Part shown: in pieces, positions 18,840-27,757 of the stretch
Numbering within the stretch: position 1 is the stretch's first letter
Layout: every line of letters begins with the position of its first letter
Origin: Chryseobacterium camelliae
GTDB taxonomy: Bacteria > Bacteroidota > Bacteroidia > Flavobacteriales > Weeksellaceae
Direction of reading: 5' to 3'
DNA length: 64,000 nt
NCBI RefSeq assembly: GCF_030818575.1
Contig: NZ_JAUTAL010000001.1
Span: 1,116,001 to 1,180,000 of the forward strand
Program-made: the position numbers and the translations under genes
Notes under the pieces: generated by a model
What the model was told of the DNA's origin: nothing
The model's database searches: none
The model's input: the letters and a program-made list of their open reading frames with translations, nothing else

Positions 18840-19067
18840 ATGGAAATCAGGATTATAGCTTTCGGACAGATTGCCGAGATTACAGGAAAAGAACTCCTTT
18901 TGGATGCCGTAGATATTTCGGCACTGAAAAAGGAGTTGAAAGAGCGTTTTCCTGAACTGGAATATAAAAAGTTTGCAGTAGCAGTCAATAAAAAAATTAC
19001 AGAAGAAAACCTGGCATTGCATGAAGGAGATACCATTGCGTTGATGCCGCCATATTCAGGAGGATAG
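18840..19067 (+). CDS. moaD: Molybdopterin synthase sulfur carrier subunit MoaD
   Basis: A 75-residue ubiquitin-fold protein ending in PPYSGG. The terminal Gly-Gly is what MoeB adenylylates and what carries the thiocarboxylate. Residues ELKERFPELEYKKFAVAVN follow the family pattern. It directly precedes its activating enzyme gene. Confidence 0.93.
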   Translation: MEIRIIAFGQIAEITGKELLLDAVDISALKKELKERFPELEYKKFAVAVNKKITEENLALHEGDTIALMPPYSGG

Positions 19068-19068
19068 T

Positions 19069-20178
19069 ATGAATGCTGATAATGAACGATATATACGCCA
19101 CTATTCGCTTCGGGATTTTGGAATAGAGGGCCAGCAGAAGCTGTTTAAAGCCAGCGTACTTGTCATAGGTGCCGGAGGTTTGGGCTGTCCGGTGCTTCAG
19201 TATCTTGTGGCAGCAGGAACAGGGACTTTAGGGATCATAGACCATGATACCGTCTCAATCAGCAACCTGCAACGGCAAACGCTTTATCGTAGTGATGACA
19301 TAGGACTTTTAAAGGTGGATTGTGCTTCGGAGAGCCTGAAGAAACTGAATCCTGAGGTATCATTGATTACTTATCCTGTGGCGCTCACACCTGAGAATGC
19401 CTGGGAAATTATTGCCGGATACGATCTGATTATCGACTGTACGGATAACTTCTCCGCAAGATATCTGATTAACGACGCCTGCGTGCTGCTGGATAAACCC
19501 TTGATTTTCGGGGCTGTATACCGGTACGAAGGACAGGTAGCCGTTTTCAATGTAGCCGGGGAAAATGGCTGTAAAGTCAATTACCGGCACCTGTTTCCGG
19601 AACCTCCTGCGCCTGATGAAATCCCGGATTGCAATGAAGCCGGTGTACTCGGTGTTTTGCCGGGAATGATCGGGATAATGCAGGCTAATGAAGCTATCAA
19701 ACTTATTACAGGCATCGGTAAGGCCCTGAAAGGACAATTACTGACCTTCAGCATGCTTACCTATGATCTCTTCACAGCAGAACTCACGGATGAGAATCAG
19801 GTTTCAAACCTGATTCCTAAAGACCGGGAGACTTTGGAAACTACTGATTACAGACTGCTTTGCGGCCTTTCAGCCAGCGGGGTTGAAGACCTGGGTCCCG
19901 AAGAATTTTATGAAAGGATGAAAGATGAAAAAACAATGGTCGTAGATGTCCGTGAGCAGGGCGAGCTTCCTTTGGCAGATTTTCCTCATCGATCAGTTCC
20001 GCTGTCCCGTCTCAACGAAAACCTGTCAGAATTCAGAAGCTCAGACATTATCCTTTTCTGCCAGAGCGGAAAACGTAGCCTGAAAGCGGCCGGGATTTTG
20101 ATGCATCATTTCGGGGCTGAAAAAAGGATCAGCCACCTCAAAAACGGAATACTGGCTTTACAGAATACTGAACTATGA
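19069..20178 (+). CDS. moeB: MoeB/ThiF-type adenylyltransferase with C-terminal rhodanese domain
   Basis: A 369-residue E1-like enzyme that adenylylates MoaD and, through its rhodanese domain, may also pass sulfur to it. The nucleotide-binding motif is VIGAGGLGCPVLQYL near residue 32, the Asp loop IIDHDTVSISNLQRQ follows, and DCTDNFSARYLIND is the hinge. The rhodanese part (about residues 275-365) has VVDVREQGE and the loop FCQSGKRS with the active Cys. The zinc-binding Cys pairs of classical MoeB are missing (YRHLFPEP where YRCLFPEP is usual, and no later CxxC), but PDCNEAGVLG keeps the presumed thioester Cys. A single enzyme may therefore do the adenylation and sulfuration steps. Confidence 0.92.
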   Translation: MNADNERYIRHYSLRDFGIEGQQKLFKASVLVIGAGGLGCPVLQYLVAAGTGTLGIIDHDTVSISNLQRQTLYRSDDIGLLKVDCASESLKKLNPEVSLITYPVALTPENAWEIIAGYDLIIDCTDNFSARYLINDACVLLDKPLIFGAVYRYEGQVAVFNVAGENGCKVNYRHLFPEPPAPDEIPDCNEAGVLGVLPGMIGIMQANEAIKLITGIGKALKGQLLTFSMLTYDLFTAELTDENQVSNLIPKDRETLETTDYRLLCGLSASGVEDLGPEEFYERMKDEKTMVVDVREQGELPLADFPHRSVPLSRLNENLSEFRSSDIILFCQSGKRSLKAAGILMHHFGAEKRISHLKNGILALQNTEL

Positions 20179-20615
20179 ATAAAGAAATAAAAAATATTTT
20201 TGTCCAGGGTGCCATTACCCCGGATTTCATCTCAGACAGCATTGCCAAGCATTCTGTGAAAAAGAATATCGGTGCCCATAGCATTTTTCTTGGCCAGATC
20301 CGGGAGGATGTCATTGATGACCGGACGGTCCGGGCGATTGAATACACTACGTATGAAGAAATGGCACTGGAGAAAATGCATGAAATTCGTGAAGACATCT
20401 TTTCAAAATATGAACTGACCTGCATGCATGTCTACCATAGCCTGGGAACCGTGAATGCCGGTGAAATCTGCCTGTTTGTATTCACTTCTTCCCGGCACAG
20501 GAAAGTGGCCATGGATGCCTGTGATGAATTGGTGGAACGCATCAAATCTGAACTCCAGATCTGGGGAAAGGAAATTTTTAACGACGAAACCCATCAGTGG
20601 AAAGTAAACAATTGA
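20175..20615 (+). CDS. moaE: Molybdopterin synthase catalytic subunit MoaE
   Basis: A 146-residue subunit that, with thiocarboxylated MoaD, converts precursor Z (cPMP) to molybdopterin. The sequence follows the family: GAHSIFLGQIRED, AIEYTTYEEMA, HSLGTVNAGEICLFVFTSS, HRKVAMDACDELVERIKSE and the C-terminal IWGKEIFNDETHQWK. Overlaps the preceding gene by ATGA. Confidence 0.94.
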   Translation: MNKEIKNIFVQGAITPDFISDSIAKHSVKKNIGAHSIFLGQIREDVIDDRTVRAIEYTTYEEMALEKMHEIREDIFSKYELTCMHVYHSLGTVNAGEICLFVFTSSRHRKVAMDACDELVERIKSELQIWGKEIFNDETHQWKVNN

Positions 20616-20616
20616 T

Positions 20617-21525
20617 ATGGTTGATATTACACATAAAACATCTACACTGCGGAAAGCTGTGGCAACAGCAACCGTGAAAACATCATCTGCTTCCACCATC
20701 GAAGCTATTGAACAGAGAAAGGTACCGAAAGGAGACATCTTTGAATTTTCCAGGGCGGCTGCGCTGTTTGCCGTAAAAAAGACCAGCGATGTGATTCCCG
20801 ACTGCCATCCGCTGCCTGTTGAGTACACAGCGATTACCTATACCATAGACAATCTGTCTGTTATCATTACTGTTGAGGTTCACACGATTTACAAGACCGG
20901 TGTAGAGGTGGAAGCCATGCATGGAGCATCCGTTGCTGCGCTGGTTATGTACGATATGCTGAAGCCTATAGATAAAAAGGTAGAAATAGAAAATATCAGG
21001 CTTCAGGAAAAACGGGGCGGAAAGTCTTCAGATCCTAAAAATCTCGGTTCCGGACTGAAATCAGCTGTAATTGTCTGCTCAGACAGCGTATATAAAGGAG
21101 AGAAGGAAGATACTTCAGGGAAAGCGATTCTGGCTGCCCTTGAAAAACATGGTATTCCTGATGCTAACTATCAGGTAATTCCCGATGAATTTGAAACCAT
21201 ACAGTCTATTATCAGACAAAATAAAGATAACCATACTGACCTACTGATCTTTACGGGAGGTACAGGACTTTCTCCGCGGGATATAACGCCAGAGGCAGTG
21301 ATGCCGTTTATCGACCGGGAAATCCCCGGAGTCATGGAAGCTGCCAGGAACTACGGTCAGCAACGCATCAAAACAGCTATGCTTTCACGAGGTGTAGCCG
21401 GTTTTTCGGGAAAAACACTGATCCTTACCCTTCCAGGATCGAGAAAGGCAGTAGAGGAAAATATGGAAGCATTATTCCCGCAAATCCTTCATGTATTTGA
21501 GCTGAATGATCATTATAAACATTAA
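20617..21525 (+). CDS. moaCB: Bifunctional MoaC-MoaB fusion
   Basis: A 302-residue fusion. Residues 1-135 are cyclic pyranopterin monophosphate synthase MoaC (FEFSRAAALFAVKKTSDVIPDCHPLP and VEAMHGASVAALVMYDM), which acts right after MoaA. Residues ~150-300 are a MoaB/Mog-type molybdopterin adenylyltransferase (VIVCSDSVYKGEKEDTSG, LIFTGGTGLSPRDITPEA). The fused arrangement puts an early and a late step of the pathway on one chain. Last gene of the operon; a strong terminator follows. Confidence 0.94.
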   Translation: MVDITHKTSTLRKAVATATVKTSSASTIEAIEQRKVPKGDIFEFSRAAALFAVKKTSDVIPDCHPLPVEYTAITYTIDNLSVIITVEVHTIYKTGVEVEAMHGASVAALVMYDMLKPIDKKVEIENIRLQEKRGGKSSDPKNLGSGLKSAVIVCSDSVYKGEKEDTSGKAILAALEKHGIPDANYQVIPDEFETIQSIIRQNKDNHTDLLIFTGGTGLSPRDITPEAVMPFIDREIPGVMEAARNYGQQRIKTAMLSRGVAGFSGKTLILTLPGSRKAVEENMEALFPQILHVFELNDHYKH

Positions 21526-21689
21526 TCAGATTTTTAAAATAATTTGAGTTATATTTTATTTTTCTTTATTCTAAATTAATATTTTGCTATTGAAATGCGG
21601 TTTTTAATTTATTTTATACTTATTTGATTTCACTTGTCATAGCCCTTTATATTAACTATACTGTCTTTTAAAAACGATTTATCTGATAT

Positions 21690-21717
21690 TGCCCCAATGT
21701 ATGGGGCATTTTTTTTT
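21690..21717 (+). terminator. Intrinsic terminator of the cofactor operon
   Basis: Stem TGCCCCA/TGGGGCA (21690-21696 and 21702-21708), 5-nt loop, followed by nine T. It separates the cofactor genes from the hydroxylase genes. Confidence 0.9.
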
Positions 21718-21801
21718 CATTAAAAGGCTGCCTGTTCAGTATTTCTTCCGTAATAACGGTTCTTTTTTTGTATCGTAACAGATACACCAAATAACAACTC
21801 T

Positions 21802-22281
21802 ATGACCTACAACGAAAAACAATCTATTGTACTTAAGGTAAACGGGAAGGATTACCATCTTGAAGTCTTGCCCTGGGTATCGCTTCTTGATGCCCTCCGT
21901 GACAGGATTCACCTCACTGGAACAAAGAAGGGCTGTGATCACGGTCAATGTGGGGCCTGTACGGTTCTGGTAGACGGGAAACGTGTATTAAGCTGCCTCA
22001 ATCTTGCTGTGATGAGAGATGGCTCTGAAATTACTACCATTGAAGGCATTGCAGACGGAGATGATTTACATCCTGTACAACAGGCATTTATAGACCATGA
22101 TGCATTCCAGTGCGGGTACTGCACACCCGGACAGATCTGTAGTGCTATCGGAATGCTGAATGAAGGCAAGGCGGAAACAAGGGAAGAGGTCCAGGAACTC
22201 ATGAGCGGAAATCTTTGCCGTTGCGGAGCCAGCAGAGGGATTATCAATGCAATTATGGATGTAAAACAAAATTACGTATGA
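21802..22281 (+). CDS. Molybdenum hydroxylase [2Fe-2S] subunit (PaoA/XdhC-type small subunit)
   Basis: A 159-residue iron-sulfur subunit. The plant-type cluster motif is GCDHGQCGACTVLVDGK, with a fourth Cys in VLSCLN. The second cluster is held by CGYCTPGQ and LCRCGASRGI. It passes electrons from the molybdenum centre to FAD. Unlike E. coli PaoA there is no Tat signal at the N-terminus, so this enzyme should be cytoplasmic. Overlaps the FAD subunit gene by ATGA. Confidence 0.94.
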   Translation: MTYNEKQSIVLKVNGKDYHLEVLPWVSLLDALRDRIHLTGTKKGCDHGQCGACTVLVDGKRVLSCLNLAVMRDGSEITTIEGIADGDDLHPVQQAFIDHDAFQCGYCTPGQICSAIGMLNEGKAETREEVQELMSGNLCRCGASRGIINAIMDVKQNYV

Positions 22282-23297
22282 ATAACTTCTCGTATACCAA
22301 AGCATGCGATATCGGCCAGGCAGTTGATCTCATTAACGGCAATGCCGGACATAAAATCGTTGCAGGCGGAACCAATATTCTGGACCTGCTGAAATATTTT
22401 GTTACAGAGGCGGAGACTATTGTTGACATCAATACAATTGAAGAACTCAGCAGCCTTACGGAACATGCCGAAGGCGGGATACGCTTAGGAGCCCTGATGA
22501 CAAATGCTGACACAGCCTATCACCCAGTTATAGAACAGCAATATCCGCTGTTGTCAAAAGCTATTCTGGCCGGTGCATCTGCACAGATCAGGAATATGGC
22601 CACCAACGGAGGTAACCTATTGCAGAAAACCCGGTGCTATTATTTTTATGATCCTGCAGTTCCATGCAATAAACGTCTGCCAGGTTCAGGATGTCCTGCA
22701 AAAGAAGGGCATAACCGGATCCATGCCATTTTAGGGCATAGTGAAAACTGCATTGCTGTTTTTCCTTCAGACATGTGTGTGGCACTGGCCGCACTGGATG
22801 CTGTAGTACAGATCTCGGGTCCGGATGGAAATAGGGAAATCCAATTTGCGGATTTTCATAGGTTACCTGGGGATACCCCTGAAATCGACAATAACCTGAA
22901 ACAAGGTGAAGTGATCATAGGCATTGATTTGCCTGCTGAAACATTTTCAGATCATTATTCTTACCTTAAACTCAGGGACAGAAGCTCATATTCCTTTGCA
23001 TTGGTTTCCGTGGCAACGGCATTTACCCTGGAAAATGAGCTTATCAAAGAAGTCCGGATAGCCCTGGGAGGAGTGTCCCATAAGCCGTGGAGGATAAAAG
23101 AGGCTGAACAGTTTCTCGCTGGTAAAACACCTTCAGAAGAGAACTTTGCCCAGGCTGCAGACATTATTTTGCAGGGAGCAAGCGCATTTAAACATAATGA
23201 ATTCAAAATAGGCCTGGCTAAAAAGGCGATTATCCGTAATGCTGCAATGGCTCTGCATCCGGAATCCCAGAGACCCGGTGCCAAACCATCATTATAA
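22278..23297 (+). CDS. Molybdenum hydroxylase FAD-binding subunit with extra Fe-S cysteines
   Basis: About 339 residues from the ATG at 22278, which overlaps the preceding stop codon. FAD motifs are AGGTNILDLLKYF and IRNMATNGGNLLQKTRC. The insert CYYFYDPAVPCNKRLPGSGC resembles the Cys-rich loop of E. coli PaoB that holds an additional [4Fe-4S] cluster, placing this enzyme in the PaoABC (YagTSR) group of aldehyde oxidoreductases and not the classical xanthine dehydrogenases. Confidence 0.92.
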   Translation: MNNFSYTKACDIGQAVDLINGNAGHKIVAGGTNILDLLKYFVTEAETIVDINTIEELSSLTEHAEGGIRLGALMTNADTAYHPVIEQQYPLLSKAILAGASAQIRNMATNGGNLLQKTRCYYFYDPAVPCNKRLPGSGCPAKEGHNRIHAILGHSENCIAVFPSDMCVALAALDAVVQISGPDGNREIQFADFHRLPGDTPEIDNNLKQGEVIIGIDLPAETFSDHYSYLKLRDRSSYSFALVSVATAFTLENELIKEVRIALGGVSHKPWRIKEAEQFLAGKTPSEENFAQAADIILQGASAFKHNEFKIGLAKKAIIRNAAMALHPESQRPGAKPSL

Positions 23298-23320
23298 CTA
23301 TTTAATCTAAGGACAAAAAT

Positions 23321-25558
23321 ATGGAAAAAGCACCATCAATAGGAACTCCTGTAAGCAGGCTCGAAGGACGCCTGAAAGTAACGGGTACTGCCAAATATGC
23401 AGGTGAATATGATGCTCCGGATCTGTTATATGGATACGTTGTCAACAGTACTATTACCAAAGGAAAAATAAAATCAGTTGATATTTCGGAAGTTGAAAAG
23501 ATGGACGGTGTAATCAAAGTGTTCACCCATAAAAACCGCCCTTCAACGGCCTGGTTTGACTTTCAGTATGCAGATATGGACGCACCTCCGGGAACCGTCT
23601 TTAAACCTCTGAAAGATAATATAATCCGTTACAACGGACAGCCCATTGCACTGGTAGTAGCCGAAACTTTTGAAATGGCCCGCTATGCAGCGACAAAACT
23701 GGGTATTGAATATGAAGAAGAAACCTTTGAAACCGATCTGGAAGTCAATCTGGAGAAATCTAAAGATCCTAAGAAAGGTTTGGCCTCACTGCTTAAACCG
23801 CCACCGCCGGAGCCCACCGGCGATTTTGATAAGGCCTATGAAGATTCATTTGTAAAAACCGACCTGATGTTCAGCCACGGTACCGAGCATCATAATCCGA
23901 TGGAGATGTATGCCAGTACCGTCATTTACGAAGGAAAAGATAAGCTTAAAATATTTGACAAGACCCAGGGAACCATCAATTCACAGATGTATGTAGCCAA
24001 TGTTTTTGGGCTGAAAATGAAAAATGTGCAGGTCATTTCCCCATTCGTTGGGGGTGGATTCGGCTCAGGTTTGCGCCCTCAGCAGCAGTTGTTTATGGCC
24101 GTGATGGCAGCACTGGATCTGAAAAGGAATGTACGCGTTACTCTTGACCGTAAACAGATGTATATGATCGGGCACAGGCCGCCGACTTTGCAGCATACCC
24201 GTTTCGGGGCAGATAAAGATGGGAAGGTGAATGCGATTTACCATAAGGCGACCGGAGAAACTTCAAAGTTTGAAGATTACGTTGAAATTGTAGTCAATTG
24301 GGCCAATATGCTGTATCCGGCAGAAAATACTTTGCTGGAGCATCAGGTTGTGCCGCTGGACGTCTATACGCCGCTTGATATGCGGGCACCCGGAGGGAGT
24401 ACCGGTATGCATGCGATTGAAGTGACTATGGATGAGATCGCTTATCAACTGAATATAGATCCTGTAGAGCTTAGGCTCATCAATTACTCTGAAATTGATA
24501 AAAGCAGCGATAAGGAGTTTTCAAGCAAGCAATTACGGGAATGCTACCTGAAAGGGGCAGAGCAGTTCGGGTGGAGCCAGAGAAATCCTGAACCGAGGAG
24601 CATGAGGAGGGGCAATAAACTCGTAGGATACGGAATGGCAACAGGAATGTGGGATGCCAACCGGATGCTGGGCCGCGCAGAAGCCATTCTGAAACCTGAT
24701 GGAACGGTAGAGATAAAAAATGCCGTTACCGATATCGGAACCGGTACACTGACTGTTATGACCCAGATTGCAGCAGATGAGCTAGGGCTTCCGATAGAGG
24801 CAATTACATTTTCATATGCAGACAGTAAAATGCCATTTGCACCCATCCAGGGAGGTTCCTTTACTACCGCTACGGTTGGTCCTGCCGTTCAGGAAGCCTG
24901 CAAGGCGTTGAATAAGAAGCTGTTTAAAAAAGCAAGGAATATGGCAAATTCTGTATTGAAAGACGCCAAGCTGAAAGACGTTGATTTCAGGGAGGGCTTT
25001 ATCATGCTCAGGAGTGACTATTCAAAGAGAATCAGCATTAAAGATGTTATGGCAGCAAATAACCATGAACCCATCAAGGTCAAAAGTACGGCAATGCCCA
25101 ATCCTCTGACTTACGGAAAGAAAGCAAGAGCCGTTCATAGTGCTGTTTTTGTAGAAGTGGAAGTGGATGAAGAACTGGGCATGATTGAAGTGAAAAGAGC
25201 CTTGACCGCTGTAGCAGCAGGAAGGATCATCAATCCTAAGACAGCGGAAAGCCAGGTGTTGGGAGGAATGATCTGGGGACTCAGCAAAGCATTGCATGAA
25301 GAAACCATTCTGGATGACCGGCTTGGTAAATACATGAACCAGAACCTTGGGGAATATCATATTCCGGTTCATGCGGATGTGCATGATTTACAGGTGCTTT
25401 TCGTTGAGGAGAATGATGATTTTGTTAATGATCTCGGCGTAAAGGGAGTAGGGGAAATTGGTGGAGTGGGAATGCCGCCTGCTGTTACCAATGCAATCTA
25501 TCATGCTACGGGAAAAAGGATTTATGATCTTCCCATACATTTTGATAAATTACTTTAA
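23321..25558 (+). CDS. Molybdenum hydroxylase large subunit, molybdopterin-binding (PaoC/YagR-like)
   Basis: A 745-residue catalytic subunit. The N-terminal start SRLEGRLKVTGTAKYAGEY is standard. Cofactor-binding segments include PFVGGGFGSGLRPQ, DMRAPGGSTGMHAIE and GGSFTTATVGPAVQEA. The catalytic Glu is in KGVGEIGGVGMPPAV near the C-terminus. Together with the two upstream subunits it forms an aldehyde or heteroaromatic hydroxylase; the actual substrate cannot be told. XdhC at the front of the cofactor operon is its likely chaperone. Confidence 0.94.
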   Translation: MEKAPSIGTPVSRLEGRLKVTGTAKYAGEYDAPDLLYGYVVNSTITKGKIKSVDISEVEKMDGVIKVFTHKNRPSTAWFDFQYADMDAPPGTVFKPLKDNIIRYNGQPIALVVAETFEMARYAATKLGIEYEEETFETDLEVNLEKSKDPKKGLASLLKPPPPEPTGDFDKAYEDSFVKTDLMFSHGTEHHNPMEMYASTVIYEGKDKLKIFDKTQGTINSQMYVANVFGLKMKNVQVISPFVGGGFGSGLRPQQQLFMAVMAALDLKRNVRVTLDRKQMYMIGHRPPTLQHTRFGADKDGKVNAIYHKATGETSKFEDYVEIVVNWANMLYPAENTLLEHQVVPLDVYTPLDMRAPGGSTGMHAIEVTMDEIAYQLNIDPVELRLINYSEIDKSSDKEFSSKQLRECYLKGAEQFGWSQRNPEPRSMRRGNKLVGYGMATGMWDANRMLGRAEAILKPDGTVEIKNAVTDIGTGTLTVMTQIAADELGLPIEAITFSYADSKMPFAPIQGGSFTTATVGPAVQEACKALNKKLFKKARNMANSVLKDAKLKDVDFREGFIMLRSDYSKRISIKDVMAANNHEPIKVKSTAMPNPLTYGKKARAVHSAVFVEVEVDEELGMIEVKRALTAVAAGRIINPKTAESQVLGGMIWGLSKALHEETILDDRLGKYMNQNLGEYHIPVHADVHDLQVLFVEENDDFVNDLGVKGVGEIGGVGMPPAVTNAIYHATGKRIYDLPIHFDKLL

Positions 25559-25578
25559 AAAATAAAAGACCTTTGAGA

Positions 25579-25607
25579 ATCCTGCTTTTTATAAGCAGGA
25601 TTTTTTT
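25579..25607 (+). terminator. Intrinsic terminator after hydroxylase operon
   Basis: Stem ATCCTGCTT/AAGCAGGAT (25579-25587 and 25593-25601) with a 5-nt loop and seven T. The stop codon of the convergent desulfurase gene lies in the T-run. Confidence 0.88.
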
Positions 25608-26739
25608 ATAAACTGAACTGGGCAATGAGTTCCCTTACTTTGGCAGCGGCTTGCAGGATTTCCGTAATTGTGTTGAATTTTCCCAGGCTGAACCTGATGG
25701 AATTGAGTGCCTCTTCGTCACTCAGGCCCATTGCCGTCAGAACGTGTGAAGGCTGGCTTGTAACGGAAGAACATGCCGAGCCGTTGGATACAGAGATATG
25801 CTGCAGACCCATAATCATCTGTTCCGCATTGATACCAGGAAAACAAATGTTGGCAGTTGTATGCAGCCTGTGTTCAGGAACTCCGTTGATGAATGATCCT
25901 TTTACGGTAAGCAGTTCTTTTTCAAGAGTATCCCGGAGATCTCTGATTCTGGCTGCATCAGTATCCATCTCGAGGGCTGCAATTTCACAGGCCTTTCCTA
26001 ATCCTATGATTCCGGGTACATTTAATGTTCCGCTCCGCCTGTTTTTCTGCTGTCCGCCACCCAGGATCTGCGGCTGTAATTTTATTTTTGCCGCTCTTGA
26101 AACGTATAATGCCCCGGAACCTTTCGGGCCATAGAATTTATGGGCTGAAACAGGCATGAGATCAATTCCCATTGAGGATACATCCACCGGGATCTTGCCT
26201 ACAGCCTGAGTAGCATCGCACAAAAATAACGCTCCTTTTTCGTGCGCCATTAAACTGATGGTCTGCACATCCTGTATGATTCCGGTTTCATTATTAACCA
26301 TCATCACGCAGACCAGAAGCGTTTCATCCGTAATGGCTGCTCTCAGGATTTCATGATCAATAAGGCCGGTAGTTTCCACTTTCAGTACGGTTAGATTATA
26401 ACCCCTATCCTCAAGGTTGCGGCAGGTATCAAGGACTGCTTTATGTTCTGTAGATAGTGTAACAATATGCTTCCGCCCGGAATGTTCGAGGCCTGAAATG
26501 GCAAGATTAATTGCTTCTGTTGCTCCGGATGTAAAAATATATTCCTCCGGTTGTCCTCCGGTAAGCTCAGCGATATTCCAGGCTGCTTCCTCAACATATT
26601 CCTGTACAGTCATTCCTGAAAGATGGCTACTGCCTGCGTTTTCATAATATGTTGTAAAGAAAGGGATCATAGCCTCCAGAACACGGTCATCCATTCTGGT
26701 CGTGGCATTGTTATCAAGGTAGATTTTTTCAGGATTCAA
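25606..26739 (-). CDS. Cysteine desulfurase (NifS/IscS family)
   Basis: A 377-residue PLP enzyme that releases sulfur from cysteine as a protein persulfide. N-terminal YLDNNATTRMD is the family hallmark. The PLP lysine is Lys201 in SAHKFYGPKGSG, and the persulfide Cys is Cys323 in SNGSACSS. Length is in the range of the family. Convergent to the molybdenum hydroxylase operon, it could supply sulfur for the MoeB-rhodanese protein or for the terminal sulfido ligand of the cofactor; this is a guess from position. Confidence 0.92.
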   Translation of the reverse strand: MNPEKIYLDNNATTRMDDRVLEAMIPFFTTYYENAGSSHLSGMTVQEYVEEAAWNIAELTGGQPEEYIFTSGATEAINLAISGLEHSGRKHIVTLSTEHKAVLDTCRNLEDRGYNLTVLKVETTGLIDHEILRAAITDETLLVCVMMVNNETGIIQDVQTISLMAHEKGALFLCDATQAVGKIPVDVSSMGIDLMPVSAHKFYGPKGSGALYVSRAAKIKLQPQILGGGQQKNRRSGTLNVPGIIGLGKACEIAALEMDTDAARIRDLRDTLEKELLTVKGSFINGVPEHRLHTTANICFPGINAEQMIMGLQHISVSNGSACSSVTSQPSHVLTAMGLSDEEALNSIRFSLGKFNTITEILQAAAKVRELIAQFSL

Positions 26740-26788
26740 TGGTATTTTCTTTTTTTAGAAGTGGATAAAAAATAGGAGAGAATCTTTA

Positions 26789-27469
26789 TCAGTTCAGTCT
26801 TTTGTCATTGATGGCAAGTACCCATTCATGACGATTGCATCTTGGGCACCGATTTTTACCTTGCTCCAGCCTGGCCGGCTTTGCGCAATAAGAACATGCA
26901 TAGACAGCCGGTTCATCAATAACATTCAGTTTTTTGGCATATAACTTGGGAAGAACCGGTAATCCGTAATCTACATCTTCATCAGCAAAGTAATAAAAGC
27001 TGATGTTTCCGGTAGTCTCCAGTATCGCGGTTTTCACCTGTCCTACATGGTCAATGCTCTGCTGGCGCATTTCAGAAAAAAACTCATCTTTCGCAAAAGT
27101 ATGATCACCGCTTTTCTTCAGTACAAATTCCCCGTTTTCAATAACATAAATAGGATCGCCTTCAACAATACGTTCAAAAAATTCGCTTTTGCCGGCAAAG
27201 AAGGTAATGACGCGGTAGAGGAGAATAATCGTAATGAAAACAACAATAGCCTGTAGGATTGATGTTTCCTTGTTGAACATAGGATCGCCTGCTGCCGAAC
27301 CTAATCCGATAATAATAGCGACTTCGAATAAGGAAAGCTGACGTACTCCTTTCTTGCCTGATAACCGCAGCACGATTAAAACCATGCTAAACATGATCAA
27401 TGTCCGGACGATGATTTCAATGGCAAAATCAAAATTCAGGTCACCGACGAAAACTTCATCCCAATTCAT
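26789..27469 (-). CDS. YetF/DUF421 membrane protein with C-terminal zinc ribbon
   Basis: About 226 residues from ATG 27469; a longer frame would need a TTG at 27499. It has two to three N-terminal hydrophobic helices (IIVRTLIMFSMVLIVLRLSG, then LSLFEVAIIIGLGSAAGDP and AIVVFITIILLYRVITFF), then a soluble YetF-type domain (GDPIYVIENGEFVLKKS). The family is of unknown function in spore formers and others. Odd here is the added C-terminal CSYC-x(n)-CPRC module, which looks like a small zinc ribbon. Confidence 0.85.
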   Translation of the reverse strand: MNWDEVFVGDLNFDFAIEIIVRTLIMFSMVLIVLRLSGKKGVRQLSLFEVAIIIGLGSAAGDPMFNKETSILQAIVVFITIILLYRVITFFAGKSEFFERIVEGDPIYVIENGEFVLKKSGDHTFAKDEFFSEMRQQSIDHVGQVKTAILETTGNISFYYFADEDVDYGLPVLPKLYAKKLNVIDEPAVYACSYCAKPARLEQGKNRCPRCNRHEWVLAINDKRLN

Positions 27470-27757
27470 TTTTTTTGTTTTAAAAGTACAGAATGGCAAA
27501 TCCTGTACCTGTTGCAGTACTTCATCATATTACAAGATATATGCCGTGAAGAGGCTTCAGCATTGATACAAGAGGTTTGTTTAAAAAGAATTGCGGATAT
27601 CGAAAAACCAGTATATCGTCTGTTCTCAGGACTTTACATTTTTCTGAATGGTAGCTCATTTGAGGCATAGTTTTTGGTTAGGACTTGATGATTTTCCTGA
27701 TCCGAGTCATAAAATTCAGTTCCGGATTTTTGTATAAACACAGTAAAAATTATCATA

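Noticed and set aside
21802..25558. Classical xanthine dehydrogenase
   Set aside because: The extra Cys-rich loop in the FAD subunit and the three-gene order match the PaoABC aldehyde oxidoreductase group better.
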